Below are positions 1 through 10,299 of a stretch of 64,000 nucleotides of DNA, one piece after another (position 1 is the first letter of the stretch; every line of letters begins with the position of its first letter). A program made the translations under genes and the position numbers. The stretch is from NCBI GenBank assembly GCA_003184365.1, contig NKYR01000084.1, positions 1 to 64,000 on the forward strand, read 5' to 3'. The notes under the pieces were generated by a model, which searched no databases, had not been told where the DNA came from, and saw only the letters and a list, made by a program, of their open reading frames with translations. The DNA is from Evernia prunastri. Its lineage: Eukaryota; Ascomycota; Lecanoromycetes; Lecanorales; Parmeliaceae.

Positions 1-667
1 CCCCCCCCCCCCCCCCCCCTTCTTCCCCTTCTCGCCCCAAAGCGAACAGTCCCCTGAACTTCGCACGACTGATCTGACCAGTCGGGTTATTGATATACGA
101 GACCCGCCATCCTTCTCGTCTAAGATCCCTACATTGAGTCGAATCAGCAATTCAAGGTCCGGAAATCCAACTTGCATCTCCACGCTGCTACCCGCGTTTC
201 TGCCAGCTTCCGACGCCGGGGTCCAGATACGGAGAGCTGCTCCCATCCCATGTTAGCTGTTAGCAAGCCGCGCTCCTGTTACAACACTTCAGCTGACTGC
301 CATCTTTTCCGTAGGCACGGTCAGCACTAGGCCTTTACGCGCTTTCCTTCCAGCACATCTCCCGAGCCAAACCGCGTTTGAGGTCTCATCGCGCCCGAAG
401 CACCTTCCCCTCTGCAATCTAAGAACCTGCCCCACTGCGGCTGAGTAGCAAACCTGTCTCAGACTTCCCCACTACAACCAAGGATCCATGAAAAACCGCT
501 CTTGAGGGTCCCCAATCTCTCTAGCCACGCTTCCCCGTGACTGTCGTCAGCCTCATGTCCCGCGCAAAAAGGACGGTTTCAAGGTGTGACGGAGCACGAA
601 TTGAATATCCTTTTGACACCTCTCCTTTACCGATAAATATACCCAGACATAGCAGCGTCCAGCGAAT
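1..667. other. Upstream region of the SFL1-like gene
   Basis: No coding region could be supported. The stretch opens with a run of 19 C and stays pyrimidine-rich, as is common for fungal promoters and 5' leaders. Short open frames here have no recognisable content. It probably holds the promoter and a long 5' UTR of the HSF-domain gene that starts at 668. Confidence 0.5.
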
Positions 668-2703
668 GTGATGGGCCGGAGTCCATTTTCGGGTGACCCG
701 CAACAGAACGGGGGCCATCGAAACATACCTATATTACCATCTTCTACGAAGCCGGTGGAACCTACCAATGAAGATCCGATGGACATGACGCCCACCGCAT
801 CTGCCACAATGGGGCCGCCGGGGCATAGCAGTCCTGAGATGGATACTGGGGGGCCTTTGAGTAACGGCAATCACGGGGAGGCTACACACATGCATAATGG
901 AACCACTGGCAATGGAATGAGTGCTGCCGCAGCAACATCATCTCAACAACCGAAGGTCGTCCAGACGGCTTTTATACATAAATTATACAAGTACATTATC
1001 TAATCTTCCACCAATGACCTCGCTGCTAATATGAACATAGTATGCTTGAGGACCCATCCATAGCGAACTTGATTTCTTGGTGTCCTAATAACGAGAGTTT
1101 TGTCATGTCACCCTCTGCTGACTTCTCTAAAGTGCTTTCGTGAGTATTGTCTGCTACAAAGGGTCGCTCATAAGCTGACAAGCTCGAGACAATACTTCAA
1201 GCATACCAACGTCTCGTCATTTGTGCGGCAGCTCAATATGTATGGCTTTCACAAAGGTATACCATTCCGAGACAACGGAGCCAGCTGGAGCGTGATTGCT
1301 AACAGATGCATAGTGAGCGACGTATTCCACACAGGATCGCCCGAATCTACGTTATGGGAATTCAAACATGGCAATGGGAATTTCAAAAGAGGGGACCTTG
1401 CAGGTCTACGAGACATAAAGAGGAGAGCATCAAGACATGCCTTGATCCATCGAGATTCCTTCTCTTCGCCGCACAAGCCAAGTGTTTCTCAGCCTGGCAC
1501 GCCTGCTGAGCCTGTCGTGGACCCGGCGGAGCTTCGATTGCAAGGTTTCGAACACAGCTTATTCGATCTACATGCACGGCTTTCGCGAACCGAGGAGAGC
1601 AATACAGCTCTCAGCGCCAAATGTCACGTTTTGAATGAAAGCCTAGTGAAGTGTCATCAGGTCAGTAGGCCATCCAAGGAAGATAATTATTATACTGAAC
1701 TTTGGCAGTGGAGCCTTGAGCTGTGTCACCTTATTGGCTCTACTATTCCAGATACAGAAAACCCTATACGGCGTGACGGTAGGTCTCAATGAGTGTTCAA
1801 GCTCTCTCCTTCTACTAACGTGTCTCAGCATCTCTTTTAGAGAGGGACATTCTAAGGCAACTTGACATGGTACGCAGCTACGAGGACCCACACGAGGCAT
1901 TACTCTCGGGCAGACAGCCCTACTTCTCAAACATGGCTCTAAGTGCGGAGCCCTTGTCGCCACGCCAAGTCGCCTCAGATGAGCGTCGTCCCTCACTACA
2001 TGCAGTTCCTCCTCGTCCACCTGCATTCAAACCCCAAGCTCCTCCGCCACATCCCATGCCTGTACCCATGCCCCAGCGGCGATACGGATCGATTGGAACA
2101 GCGAACGCGTTGCCCAATTATGGCCGACCCTTGCAGCCCCAAACACAGATAAACCAGCCTCCATCTCAACATCCTCTCTCCATGGTCTCCGAACCTCCAG
2201 GCCCCAACATGGGACGCCGGCATACCTCGGCAGACATTCGGGTACCTGGCTGGCCTGGTCATGGTACAGAATCTCCCCTAGCATCAGGCCAGATATCCAC
2301 CCATTGGCCTTCATCACCGACGCAAGCACCGATTACCAGCGACCAGCACATACGAGATTCGCTCGCATCCTACGAGCTGGGTGCGCCTCGGAAATCCTTC
2401 AGTTCGCATCAAACCACCCCACCAATGACAGGTAGTGATACGACCACCTCGACAATTAGCACGGAAAATCATTGGTCGAACCCCAACCCGTTCGCATCGA
2501 ATCCAAATCCATTCGCACCAAACCAAAATCCATTCGGCGGGTCAAAGTTTCAGCCCAGACACCAGTTGGACTCGGCACCCCAGACGAGAAGAAGCAGCAT
2601 GGCGAGTAATGTGCATAGTTTACTGAACCCTGCAGAGACGGCGGAGAGGGACGAAGACGAGGGAGCCGGACCGGATGATCGGAAGAGGAAGAGGATGCAA
2701 TGA
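668..2703 (+). CDS. SFL1: HSF-type DNA-binding transcription factor, SFL1-like
   Basis: Six exons fit: 668-990, 1041-1139, 1189-1256, 1314-1660, 1709-1778 and 1829-2703, giving 593 residues with all phases consistent; the five introns are 48-57 bp. The heat-shock-factor winged-helix domain spans about residues 98-205 and contains the recognition-helix signature SSFVRQLNMYGFHK followed by VSDVFHTGSP and LWEFKHGNGNFKRG. A heptad-like segment near 240-285 could be a short coiled coil for oligomerisation. The C-terminal half is Pro/Ser/Asn-rich and disordered, with three clustered NPF tripeptides, and it ends in an acidic-then-basic tail (DDRKRKRMQ). The domain sequence resembles fungal Sfl1 flocculation/morphogenesis repressors more than Hsf1 or Skn7, since no response-regulator domain is present. 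It is expected to act in the nucleus on HSE-like sites. The family call is firm; the SFL1 orthology is inferred. Confidence 0.86.
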
Positions 2704-3188
2704 TTGTTGATTTCTGTATATATATATATTTATATGATTTGATTGAGCATGCTGTGATGGCGGGAGGTCCTGGATGAAAACGTGGAGGGTTCGCTTCTGG
2801 ATGATGCATATCCATAATATGTTCGGGGACCAATGGGATATATGACACCGTTTCGAGCGGATTTGATGGTGAGGCATGACGAAAGGGTGTATTTACGCAG
2901 CGTGGGAAACCAAAAAAATACTTTACATGATCGAATCTAGCCTAATCTCTGTCGGTGACTTCTCGTCGTAATCGTCGATCATAGCAAGGGTGCTCGAGAG
3001 GAGAAATGAGCTCTACCCAGTAAAGGACAACGAGTATGACATATTCCCCTTTCGTTCCTAAGCCCCATCTACCTGAGGCGCCAGCACTCCGCCTCCCACC
3101 CTACCCTCTTTCCTCTCCTCATCCCTCCTCATCCCTCCTCATCCCTCCTCATCCCTCCTCATCCCTCCTCATCCCTCCTCATCCCTCC
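2704..3188. other. Convergent intergenic region
   Basis: This lies between two genes that end toward each other. It holds an AT-rich stretch just after the SFL1-like stop (about 2715-2745), likely the 3' UTR and polyadenylation region, and at its right end most of a 10-bp minisatellite. The plus-strand open frame at 3036-3719 is a shadow of the DUF3245 gene and the repeat. Confidence 0.5.
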
Positions 3189-3202
3189 TCATCCCTCCTT
3201 AT
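3117..3202. repeat. 10-bp minisatellite, about 8 tandem copies
   Basis: The unit ATCCCTCCTC is repeated eight times in a row from 3121 to 3200, with a single C-to-T change in the last copy and partial copies at each side. On the minus strand it reads GAGGAGGGAT, and the stop codon of the DUF3245 gene lies within it. Confidence 0.95.
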
Positions 3203-3929
3203 CCCCTCCCCTCCCCTTCCTCTTCCTCTTCCTCGCCCGCTCCGCCAGCACCTCATCCAGATAATTCCCCGCCCTCCTTTTATTCTTCAGCATTATCGGC
3301 GCCTTGGACGTTGCCGCTCCTTCTCCTTTCGAACCGTCACCCCCCTCTTCCACATGCACACCCACACCCCCCTCATGCGCATCCACACGCACACGCACAT
3401 CCACCGCGCCATCCTCGCCCCCCGGCTGCTTTCTGAACCGTGCTCTCGCACCGCCGCCCAGCGACGAGCGCCCGCCTTCCTCATCCTCGTCCTCACTCGC
3501 ACTGTGACGTCTTTCGTGCTTCGGGGGCAGGGTGCGGGATCGACGGGGGGGTTTGGTTGGGGTTTTTGTGGGCGTGATGCCGGCACCACTAGCACTAGTA
3601 GAAGCAGCACCCCTCTTCCCGCCCCCTTTCCTCCCCCCAAGCAACATCCGCCTCAACCGCTCATCCGCTCTCTCCTCCCCCGCCTTCGCCCCCTCTGCCT
3701 CCTTCGCGCCGAACCCTAGCAGCTCGAGCATCGGGGCGAAAAGGTCGTCGTCGTCCAGCCGCTCGCCTTCTTCTTCTTCTGTTTGGGTTGAGTTGAGGGT
3801 TGGGTTGAGGGTTTGGTTGCGGTCGGTCGGGGCGCGGGGGGGGAGCCAGGATGCGATGATGCGCTGGGATGCGGCGGCGGCGACGGTGTAGCGGGAGGGG
3901 ATTATTTCGGAGGGGGTGAGGGGGGGCAT
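3189..3929 (-). CDS. DUF3245 domain protein
   Basis: A single exon of 246 residues. The N-terminus carries a short conserved block around SRYTVAAAASQRIIASWLPP (residues 12-31), followed by an acidic stretch and a LDDDDLF/LGFGAK segment. The C-terminus has NYLDEVLAERARKRKRK, the other conserved block of the fungal DUF3245 family. Between them lies low-complexity Ser/Gly/Arg-rich sequence. The basic C-terminus suggests a nuclear or nucleolar location, but the function is unknown. The last four codons and the stop are formed by the minisatellite, so the C-terminus may differ between strains. The overlapping plus-strand frames are shadows caused by the high GC content. Confidence 0.75.
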   Translation of the reverse strand: MPPLTPSEIIPSRYTVAAAASQRIIASWLPPRAPTDRNQTLNPTLNSTQTEEEEGERLDDDDLFAPMLELLGFGAKEAEGAKAGEERADERLRRMLLGGRKGGGKRGAASTSASGAGITPTKTPTKPPRRSRTLPPKHERRHSASEDEDEEGGRSSLGGGARARFRKQPGGEDGAVDVRVRVDAHEGGVGVHVEEGGDGSKGEGAATSKAPIMLKNKRRAGNYLDEVLAERARKRKRKGRGGDKEG

Positions 3930-4419
3930 TCTTTTTTGGTTTGGGCGAGGGGGTACCGGGGGGGAGGGAGGTGAGGTGGTGTTTTCGGTGAGAGTAAGGT
4001 TAGGGAGGGAACCCTCGCAATGTGGAGCGGTCTTGGCAGGCTCGGGTCACCTTCCTGTTGCATTAGCGCGTCTTGGCACTCGTACCCGCGTTTAACTTAC
4101 TGTGGATCTATGAAGGTCCAAACCCGTTCGGAAATCTTATTCGAGAGAAGCACCAACAGTAGGCACCCGGAGTAGGAGGCTTCCAGAGCTACAGGACACC
4201 ACTATCCAAGGACCAGCAATGTGTCGATGTCATCCTGAGCCTCATATACAGGACATGAAGCGAAGATAGACGTTGAAATGTTCCGCAATCGCAAAGGCTA
4301 AGCTCATCAGCCCGGTGCACAGCGTGCGTTCCTTTCTTATTGTCTGGGTTGGAGAATATAGAAGCCTAACAAACAACACGTTGTGAACTTACATTTCAAC
4401 GGGAAGAAGTTGGTATGCT
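3930..4419. other. Intergenic region upstream of the DUF3245 gene
   Basis: G-rich next to the DUF3245 start, then ordinary composition. No gene, RNA gene or repeat is apparent. Its right end may include the degraded last exon of the neighbouring pseudogene, because a GTAAGC donor-like signal occurs on the minus strand near 4420. Confidence 0.35.
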
Positions 4420-5475
4420 TACTGGAATCGGCGCCTGGATGTTTCCATTGTTTGTGTCATCTCGACGCCGGTCCCTACAAGTACGCCTTTGACATGACTT
4501 TCCGCCCATTTGCCGCTCATGATCACATCGATACGTTCTCTTGCCGGAAGGAGACAGGTTCGACCGAATCAGTCAATCGGATCTGCATGTCGTGTCTGGG
4601 GACGTATGCCGCTTGCCATACCCGACCAGCCTCGTTATTATTGCCGACGTATGCCCAATGAGCCGGGTTGAAGACTCGTCGGCCGATGATGCGGTTGTCA
4701 TGCTCGGTGCCGTTGAGAAAGAATGCGCTCGAGGAGAAAACCGGAGCGTTATAAGCCGCGCTAATTTGAGATGCGTCATGACAGCCATCGACGTTAGTGA
4801 TGAATTGAGCGTCATGGATTGAGGAATTTGCTATTGCCGATGCAAGGCTGGCCATAATACTTGAGGCATCCGGTGCTACCAAAACTGAGAGATTGGTAAT
4901 CTAAAATCCAGAACGACAAGTTCAACTCCTGAAAGGGCTCTGAGCTCTGATGCCCCGTGATGCAATGATTCTTGCTGCCTCAGAGGACCGAGCGGGGCCT
5001 TGGAAGAGAGCTTACGGGTGAGGTTGGCAATAATGTTGCCCAGCAACAAGAAGGTCACTCTGCGGCCTGCAAGTCGACGATATCGGGCCAACCAAGGAAT
5101 CACATCGTCGTAGGAACCCAGCAAGCCATGGCATTTGACAGACCATGACTTCTGCAACAATGGGGAGAGGGATTGCAGACTCCGACTGATTTCACTGGCT
5201 GTTACATCCAAAGCCAAGTAGTCTACGTGCCTTCTACCTTTGGCTCCACAATCGTATCAGGCCGATACGCAAGAAGAAAGAGCAAGCCTCACGCACGTAC
5301 CCGCTACCGAGATCCATCAAGATACCATCATTGCTAATGCTTCAGACTATCTCGTCCACCCGCGATTGGAGAATGCCGCACCCTGCTTTAGTACCACATT
5401 ATTACTGAAGTTTGGTACTCTAACCTTTTCGAATAGTTGAACGCCATTCTCGTCCCATAGCAGAAGGGAAAGAAG
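4420..5475 (-). pseudogene. Decayed histidine-specific SAM methyltransferase (EgtD/EasF-like)
   Basis: Reading leftward on the minus strand, pieces of one protein family appear in order but in different frames. They are a WDENGVQLFEK block (about 5475-5434), a VDEIV block broken by TGA then DLGSG, the SAM-binding motif (about 5360-5280), YLALDV (5220), GLLGSYDDVIPWLA (about 5130), LLLGNIIANLT (about 5030), VDGCHDASQISAAYN (about 4770), FNPAHWAYVGNNNE (about 4650) and ERIDVIMSGKW (about 4540). This order matches the methyltransferase family of ergothioneine EgtD and ergot-alkaloid EasF. A good intron (GTAAGC..CTCAG, 4885-5015) is still readable and joins two blocks in phase, so the source was a normal spliced gene. 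At least three frame changes and one in-frame stop make it non-functional. Which family member it was cannot be told. Confidence 0.72.
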
Positions 5476-6739
5476 CCACTTAGAGAGGGTTCAATAATCG
5501 GTTTTTGAGTGAAACTATGCCTCTAATTGAATTATGATGTGGTCACAAATTAATTGATCATTCATCAGCGACCAACGATGCCCCGTGCGCGAGGCCGTCC
5601 GAGGGTCGCTAAGCCAAGAGCCCCCGAAACGGCGTCAAACGTGCTACTCCCTTACACTACAACATATGTGGGCCCTGCCTTACTTCCCGGCCCCGAACAG
5701 TGGGTTCCCCAACCCGGGGCGAAGCGGGGTACCCCTCACAACCTCGCCCCGTTGCGCCCAGTGATTTGAGTTCCGGAGAATTTGAAATACGCTAGAAGAA
5801 TATGCTTTGCCCCACTCCGTAGCTAAGATGTTTGTCAAACGCTAACGACATGTTGCTTTACAAACACAGCATGTACATCAAACGGCTCTCAATCTACAGT
5901 ACAAACGAAGTAGTAGTATACCAAGGTTCGCGATAAGGTTTCGACGCTTTAGCAGGCAATTAAAAGTCGTAGCGTACTGTTGTGGCGATTGTGATGAGCG
6001 AAGAGAGGACAGCAGTCAGCACTTCGTTCCTGAGATTCGCTCCTTTCGAAAGCCGGCGAACGATCTCTAAAGGAGACAATCTCTCAACATTCATGGGCAG
6101 AATATATTGTTACGTATCTTCGAAGTCTTACAGAACAGACTTTGGTAAAAGGTCTAGGATGTACCCCCTGTTGTTGTCCATTTCGGCGAAAACCTGATCA
6201 TATTCAACATTACTACCCAACTATCGATGCTGGCAGTCTAGCAGCGTGCCAGACCGGGCAATAGAGGTGTGATCACCTTCGTAACCGAAGGAGGTGCTGG
6301 TTATCCTTGCGCTTGACTCAATCTTTCTCAGGAGCCATTCAACGGAGAACAACCGGGGTGACTATCTCGTCAGCACCATCGGTATCGTGAAGTCCGCGTC
6401 TTCCTAGTATCTCATTCAGAATGATACCAGCGAAAATGTTCCTGACAAGTTAGCAAAGATACGAAATGAGATACTTGGAAGGTAACGACTGTAATGTTTT
6501 CGGGAAGCGTGATTCCGAATTTCCGAGTTTCCGAGCCCCGCCTAGAGTATTAGTTCTCACCCGGTACAAGCTACAAACTACAATTACTCATCATGTGGGG
6601 TTCTTTCGAATCCTGCTGTCCTCATCTTTCGCGTCAAACATAAGGCTTTACACCTCACAAAGGACACATAGCATTGTCCCAATCTTGCAAAATGACAAGC
6701 GATTTCTTCAAAGGACGTAGTGAAATTGAAGCGTTGAAG
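5476..6739. other. Gene-poor spacer
   Basis: About 1.26 kb without a supportable gene. An open frame at 5554-5769 encodes 71 residues starting with an AT-hook-like RARGRPRVAKPR, but it has no further domain and no context supporting translation. Another at 6466-6720 is unrecognisable. The right end should contain the promoter of the DUF427 gene. Confidence 0.4.
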
Positions 6740-7644
6740 ATGACAGGGTAACTCTTCCTCCTAACGATCAACAGACACAATAGAAAGCCTGACACGTATG
6801 TCAGCCTTACAAAGCTTGCCCAGAAATTGCTTGCCGAAGGCCCTCACAAGCTCGAAAAGACGAACCGCCGTGTCCGTGGCTTGTTCGACAAACTCTACGT
6901 CTTCGACACCCTAGAAGCCAGCCATGTTTGGGAACATTCATACTACCCGCATTTCTATATTCCCAGCAAGGCCGTCAAGCAAGGCTTGTTGACCAAGAAT
7001 GAGTCCGTAGACAAGGAAGACTCTGCATTTCTAGCGACATTGAAGGGCGCCGACAGAACGACAGATCGGGTCATCAGCTTTGAAAAGGGTCCTCTGGCTG
7101 GGCTTGTGAGGTTCGAATTCGAGGCTCTGGATCAATGGTTCGAGGAGGACATGCCCATCTATAAACATCCAAAGGACCCGTACAAGAGGATCGACATATT
7201 GCCGTCGACCAGGACGGTCACGGCGAAGGTAGACGGAGTGACCATTGCGGAGAGTAGCAGCAACATGTTTCTGCACGAAACCATGCTACGAACGAGGCAC
7301 TACATGCCCAAAACTGCCGTAAGTGTCGCTCATTAATTATGGCTTGAAAGCCTCTTTTCTCATCGGCACAGGCACGATGGGAATACCTCACCGAGAGCGA
7401 AACCACTTCTGTATGCCCTTACAAAGGCATGGCCAACTGTGAGTGCTCTGATCTTCACGTCCTATTGAGAATGGTGCTGACATCCGATGAAGACTACAAT
7501 GTTGTGGTCAATGGGAACGAGCACAAGGATCTAGTCTGGTGGTACAAAACACCTACGGCAGAGTCAGCTCCAATCGCGGGGCACATGTGTTTCTACAACG
7601 AGAAGGTTGACATATACGTTGATGGCGTAAAAGAGGAAAAGTAG
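6740..7644 (+). CDS. DUF427 domain protein (two-part)
   Basis: Four exons fit: 6740-6747, 6784-7318, 7372-7438 and 7493-7644, giving 253 residues. Exon 1 is only 8 nt (ATG ACA GG) and its intron only 36 bp (GTAACT..CTAAC..TAG), yet the join gives the in-phase start MTGKPDT and removes the need for a non-ATG start. The N-terminal half has KTNRRVRGLF, the C-terminal half has ARWEYLTESETTSVCPYKG and DLVWWYKTP, and the end is FYNEKVDIYVDG. This is the pattern of fungal proteins with tandem DUF427 (PF04248) beta-folds. The biochemical role is unknown; the family is small, soluble and probably cytosolic. The later introns of 53 and 54 bp are canonical. Confidence 0.82.
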
Positions 7645-8441
7645 TTGATACAGATACTAATGAGAATATGACGTGGATTCTTCCTTTGTTTAGCTTAGCT
7701 CTCTCTTCAAGTTCTCAGCCAGCCTCGGTTGTTGTTGCGCACTGTTGGCTGATGCCGTTTTTCCTTCGATGAAAGGATGACCCATTGCCACACCGAGTTT
7801 GAATAGCCCTACCCGGAAGGTCGTCCAGACAATCCACCTAGAGCTGTTCCGGAAATTCGACGGGTCAAAGCCCGACTTGGTGCTTACTGCCCATAACCGA
7901 CCCAACAGAGAACCTCAAAGATCGATCTATGCGCTTTCAACAAACCGTTGCAGGGTCTCTCGCTCCCGGGGGGTTGGCTAGTTAGGGCCACCGCTAGCGC
8001 TGTGCGGGAATTTTGGGGCAGACCTCTGTCGACAACCAAATCTATTGTTGTAATTTTGGCTATGAAGGATTGATTGTTTTTCTATGGAGGGGTGTAAAGG
8101 GTACTTATATGTTCGAGAAACATGCTAATTCGTCACATGAGGGGTAGTTCATTACCGGAGTGCTGCATCGTTTCCAACATCTATCGATTCCCATTGCTTT
8201 GCACATCCTGGGAGTATCAAATCTCGTTATGCTCTATCTCTCATCTCATGCTGGGATGTCCGCTATAGGATATAGCATTTCATAATGACGTAGTGGGGCA
8301 TTTGCAGCCTAAACTTCAAGATAGACATAAGATCCTGCATACTTTAACCACCGTGGTACCCACCTCGAAAAAGGAGTGAGTTCTCAAAGCCTGACTTTTG
8401 ATCAAACTAGGCGATGATGGTAGCTCAGTCAGAGCTACACT
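7645..8441. other. Intergenic region
   Basis: Between convergent genes. A minus-strand open frame at 7690-7905 (71 residues) has no recognisable domain, and no supporting upstream exon was found. No repeat or RNA gene seen. Confidence 0.4.
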
Positions 8442-9426
8442 TTACAAATCGATCAAACTAGTAATTACCAAGTTTAGGACGCAAACCATTATCACCGGGA
8501 ACGATGAGCCACCTGATACACTGCGTGCACCGGAATGAGATTTACTCTGTGGCGGAGAGCTGCTGATTATCGTCGCGGACGTTATTGCCGTAGACGTTAC
8601 AGTACTGCTTTCCTCGCTGGACGTCTGTACCGGATATAGTAGGGATGCAATTGTTTGCGTTTGACTCATTGGCTGACTTGTTGACGAAGAATTCACCACT
8701 TGCGCCATTGTCGACGTTAAGATTGCAGTAATGGAAGATGATAAAGACGACACGTGTATTGAACCTGGGTCGTTGAGAGGCCTGAAGCCAGCCTGATAAA
8801 ATTGGTATACATGGTCACTGCTTCAATGTCAGTCCGGAATCATTCACTGCCGTCGTCTACGAATGAAGAGTCGAGTGTTCGAAATCAACGTACCCATTCC
8901 ACCAACCTGTGTTGGCCTGATTTCGGACACATCGGTCGATGATACTCTGCGTTGAATTCCAGCATTCTTGTTGCTCTACGCCAACCGGAGCAAATGTGCT
9001 AGCTAACCAAGCCTCCAAAGTGTTGGTTACCCCAATGGAGATCTCGCATCGGCCGTCCTGCGCAACAATGGCAACATCGCTTGGGGGCACTCCTTGGGGA
9101 ACTGAGCAAGTACCGTTGCAGACCATCTGTCTCACGCGGTACAGAAGGCTGTTGGGGGAGACCTGACCATCTGTTAAAGATAGGTTCTGCGGAACAAGGC
9201 CCAGATCTGGCTGGGGTCGGCAAGATGGCTGTGATATAGGTACTGCGATCTGAACAGGTGGAATCGCTATGCTGGTAGTTGGTACTGGTGTCGCCGGATT
9301 TGGTGTCACGCTTATGAGGACCGTTGAAAAGGCTCTCCTCTCTAGCAAGTCAATATGAGCATTCGAGGCTACTCCACACCATGCACGAAGCGCAATCAAC
9401 ATCATGCATACTAAGAGTGTTTGCAT
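8442..9426 (-). CDS. Secreted, probably GPI-anchored cell-surface protein
   Basis: Two exons, 9426-8894 and 8820-8442, joined across a 73-bp intron in phase (303 residues). An in-frame ATG at 9504 would add 26 residues, but the ATG at 9426 begins a classical signal peptide (MQTLLVCMMLIALRAW, then small residues) and is preferred. The mature part has a Pro/Thr-rich stretch, then a Cys-containing domain with CNGTCSVP, GRCEISIGV, CWNSTQSIIDRC and NTGWWNG, which resembles the conserved core of fungal secreted proteins of unknown function. A Ser/Thr-rich stalk and a hydrophobic C-terminus (FPVIMVCVLNLVITSLI) suggest a GPI-attachment signal. It most likely sits on the plasma membrane or cell wall. 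No enzyme motif is visible. Confidence 0.72.
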
Positions 9427-10299
9427 TTCAAGAATTGACCATGCGCTGAAGACAATGAGATGTAGCACGCGTGAAGAGAGAGTCGAGAAGCAGATCTTGG
9501 ACATAAGAAATTATGGCAGAAGGATCAGTGCTTTTAAGTCTCGACTGATTGAATGGCAGGGCGTTTTGAGGGGCATTGCATGCTGGATCTGAGTACAAGG
9601 CACAAGGCTTCAGCCTGAGATGGTAATACCTAGGTCATAGGGCGCATCACACGGCTCGATCATGCAGGCTTCAGCTCTCTTTAGTGGCGTCTCATTTTAC
9701 ATCACTAATAACCCCGCTTTGTATCTGTGATGAAAATTATTTGCTACCATGATGGTGGATAAGCGAGCACTTGCATGGTGGTGGCACCAAAGAAAAAATG
9801 CGATTGGTGATCTGCGGTACCTGATATCTTGACACTGTCAATCTAAAGAAAAGAAGACGTTTCCATGTCCCACGTTGCAGCTTGCAGGATTTTAGCTAGG
9901 TCTAGACTTCGACCGTTTTCAGCTCAAACCCTGCTCCATGACTTGGTGGGCTTGTAGGACGGTGATCGTTTCCACTTGCCGACAACGGTCGCTCGCACAA
10001 GCGGTTCACCTGCGTCTTCAGCACGGACATCTACCACAGATTCCGCTTCAAGCACGAAAAATGGAGTCGGAATCTTGCCGAAGAAGCCGTAGTGAGTGGT
10101 GAATATAATTCTTAATGGCGAGTGAGCCGTGGTGCTCAATTGTCCGCGCTCAATTTCCAGGCACCTACAATCTAGCTGCTTCGTTGATTACGATCAGGTA
10201 GACACAGCCCATCGAGTTTGTATTGAGCTTTATTAATTGCCAGTCCGCAATCTTTTTGTTGTACACTCGGGCTCAGTGGTCTTTTGTTCTCTGTAGCCG
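9427..10299. other. Divergent intergenic region
   Basis: About 870 bp between two divergent surface-protein genes, so it probably carries both promoters. The signal-peptide exon expected for the kelch gene should lie here, but no ATG-containing exon with correct phase could be found. Confidence 0.4.

Noticed and set aside
1..19. Run of 19 C at the window edge as a telomere or origin
   Set aside because: No TTAGGG/CCCTAA units follow; it is simply a homopolymer.
3036..3719. 227-residue plus-strand frame over the minisatellite
   Set aside because: Its content is the repeat translated and the antisense of the DUF3245 gene.
5554..5769. 71-residue frame with AT-hook-like start
   Set aside because: A single RGRP core in a basic stretch is weak, with no context or splice support.
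7690..7905. 71-residue minus-strand frame
   Set aside because: No recognisable domain and no upstream exon; cannot be separated from chance.
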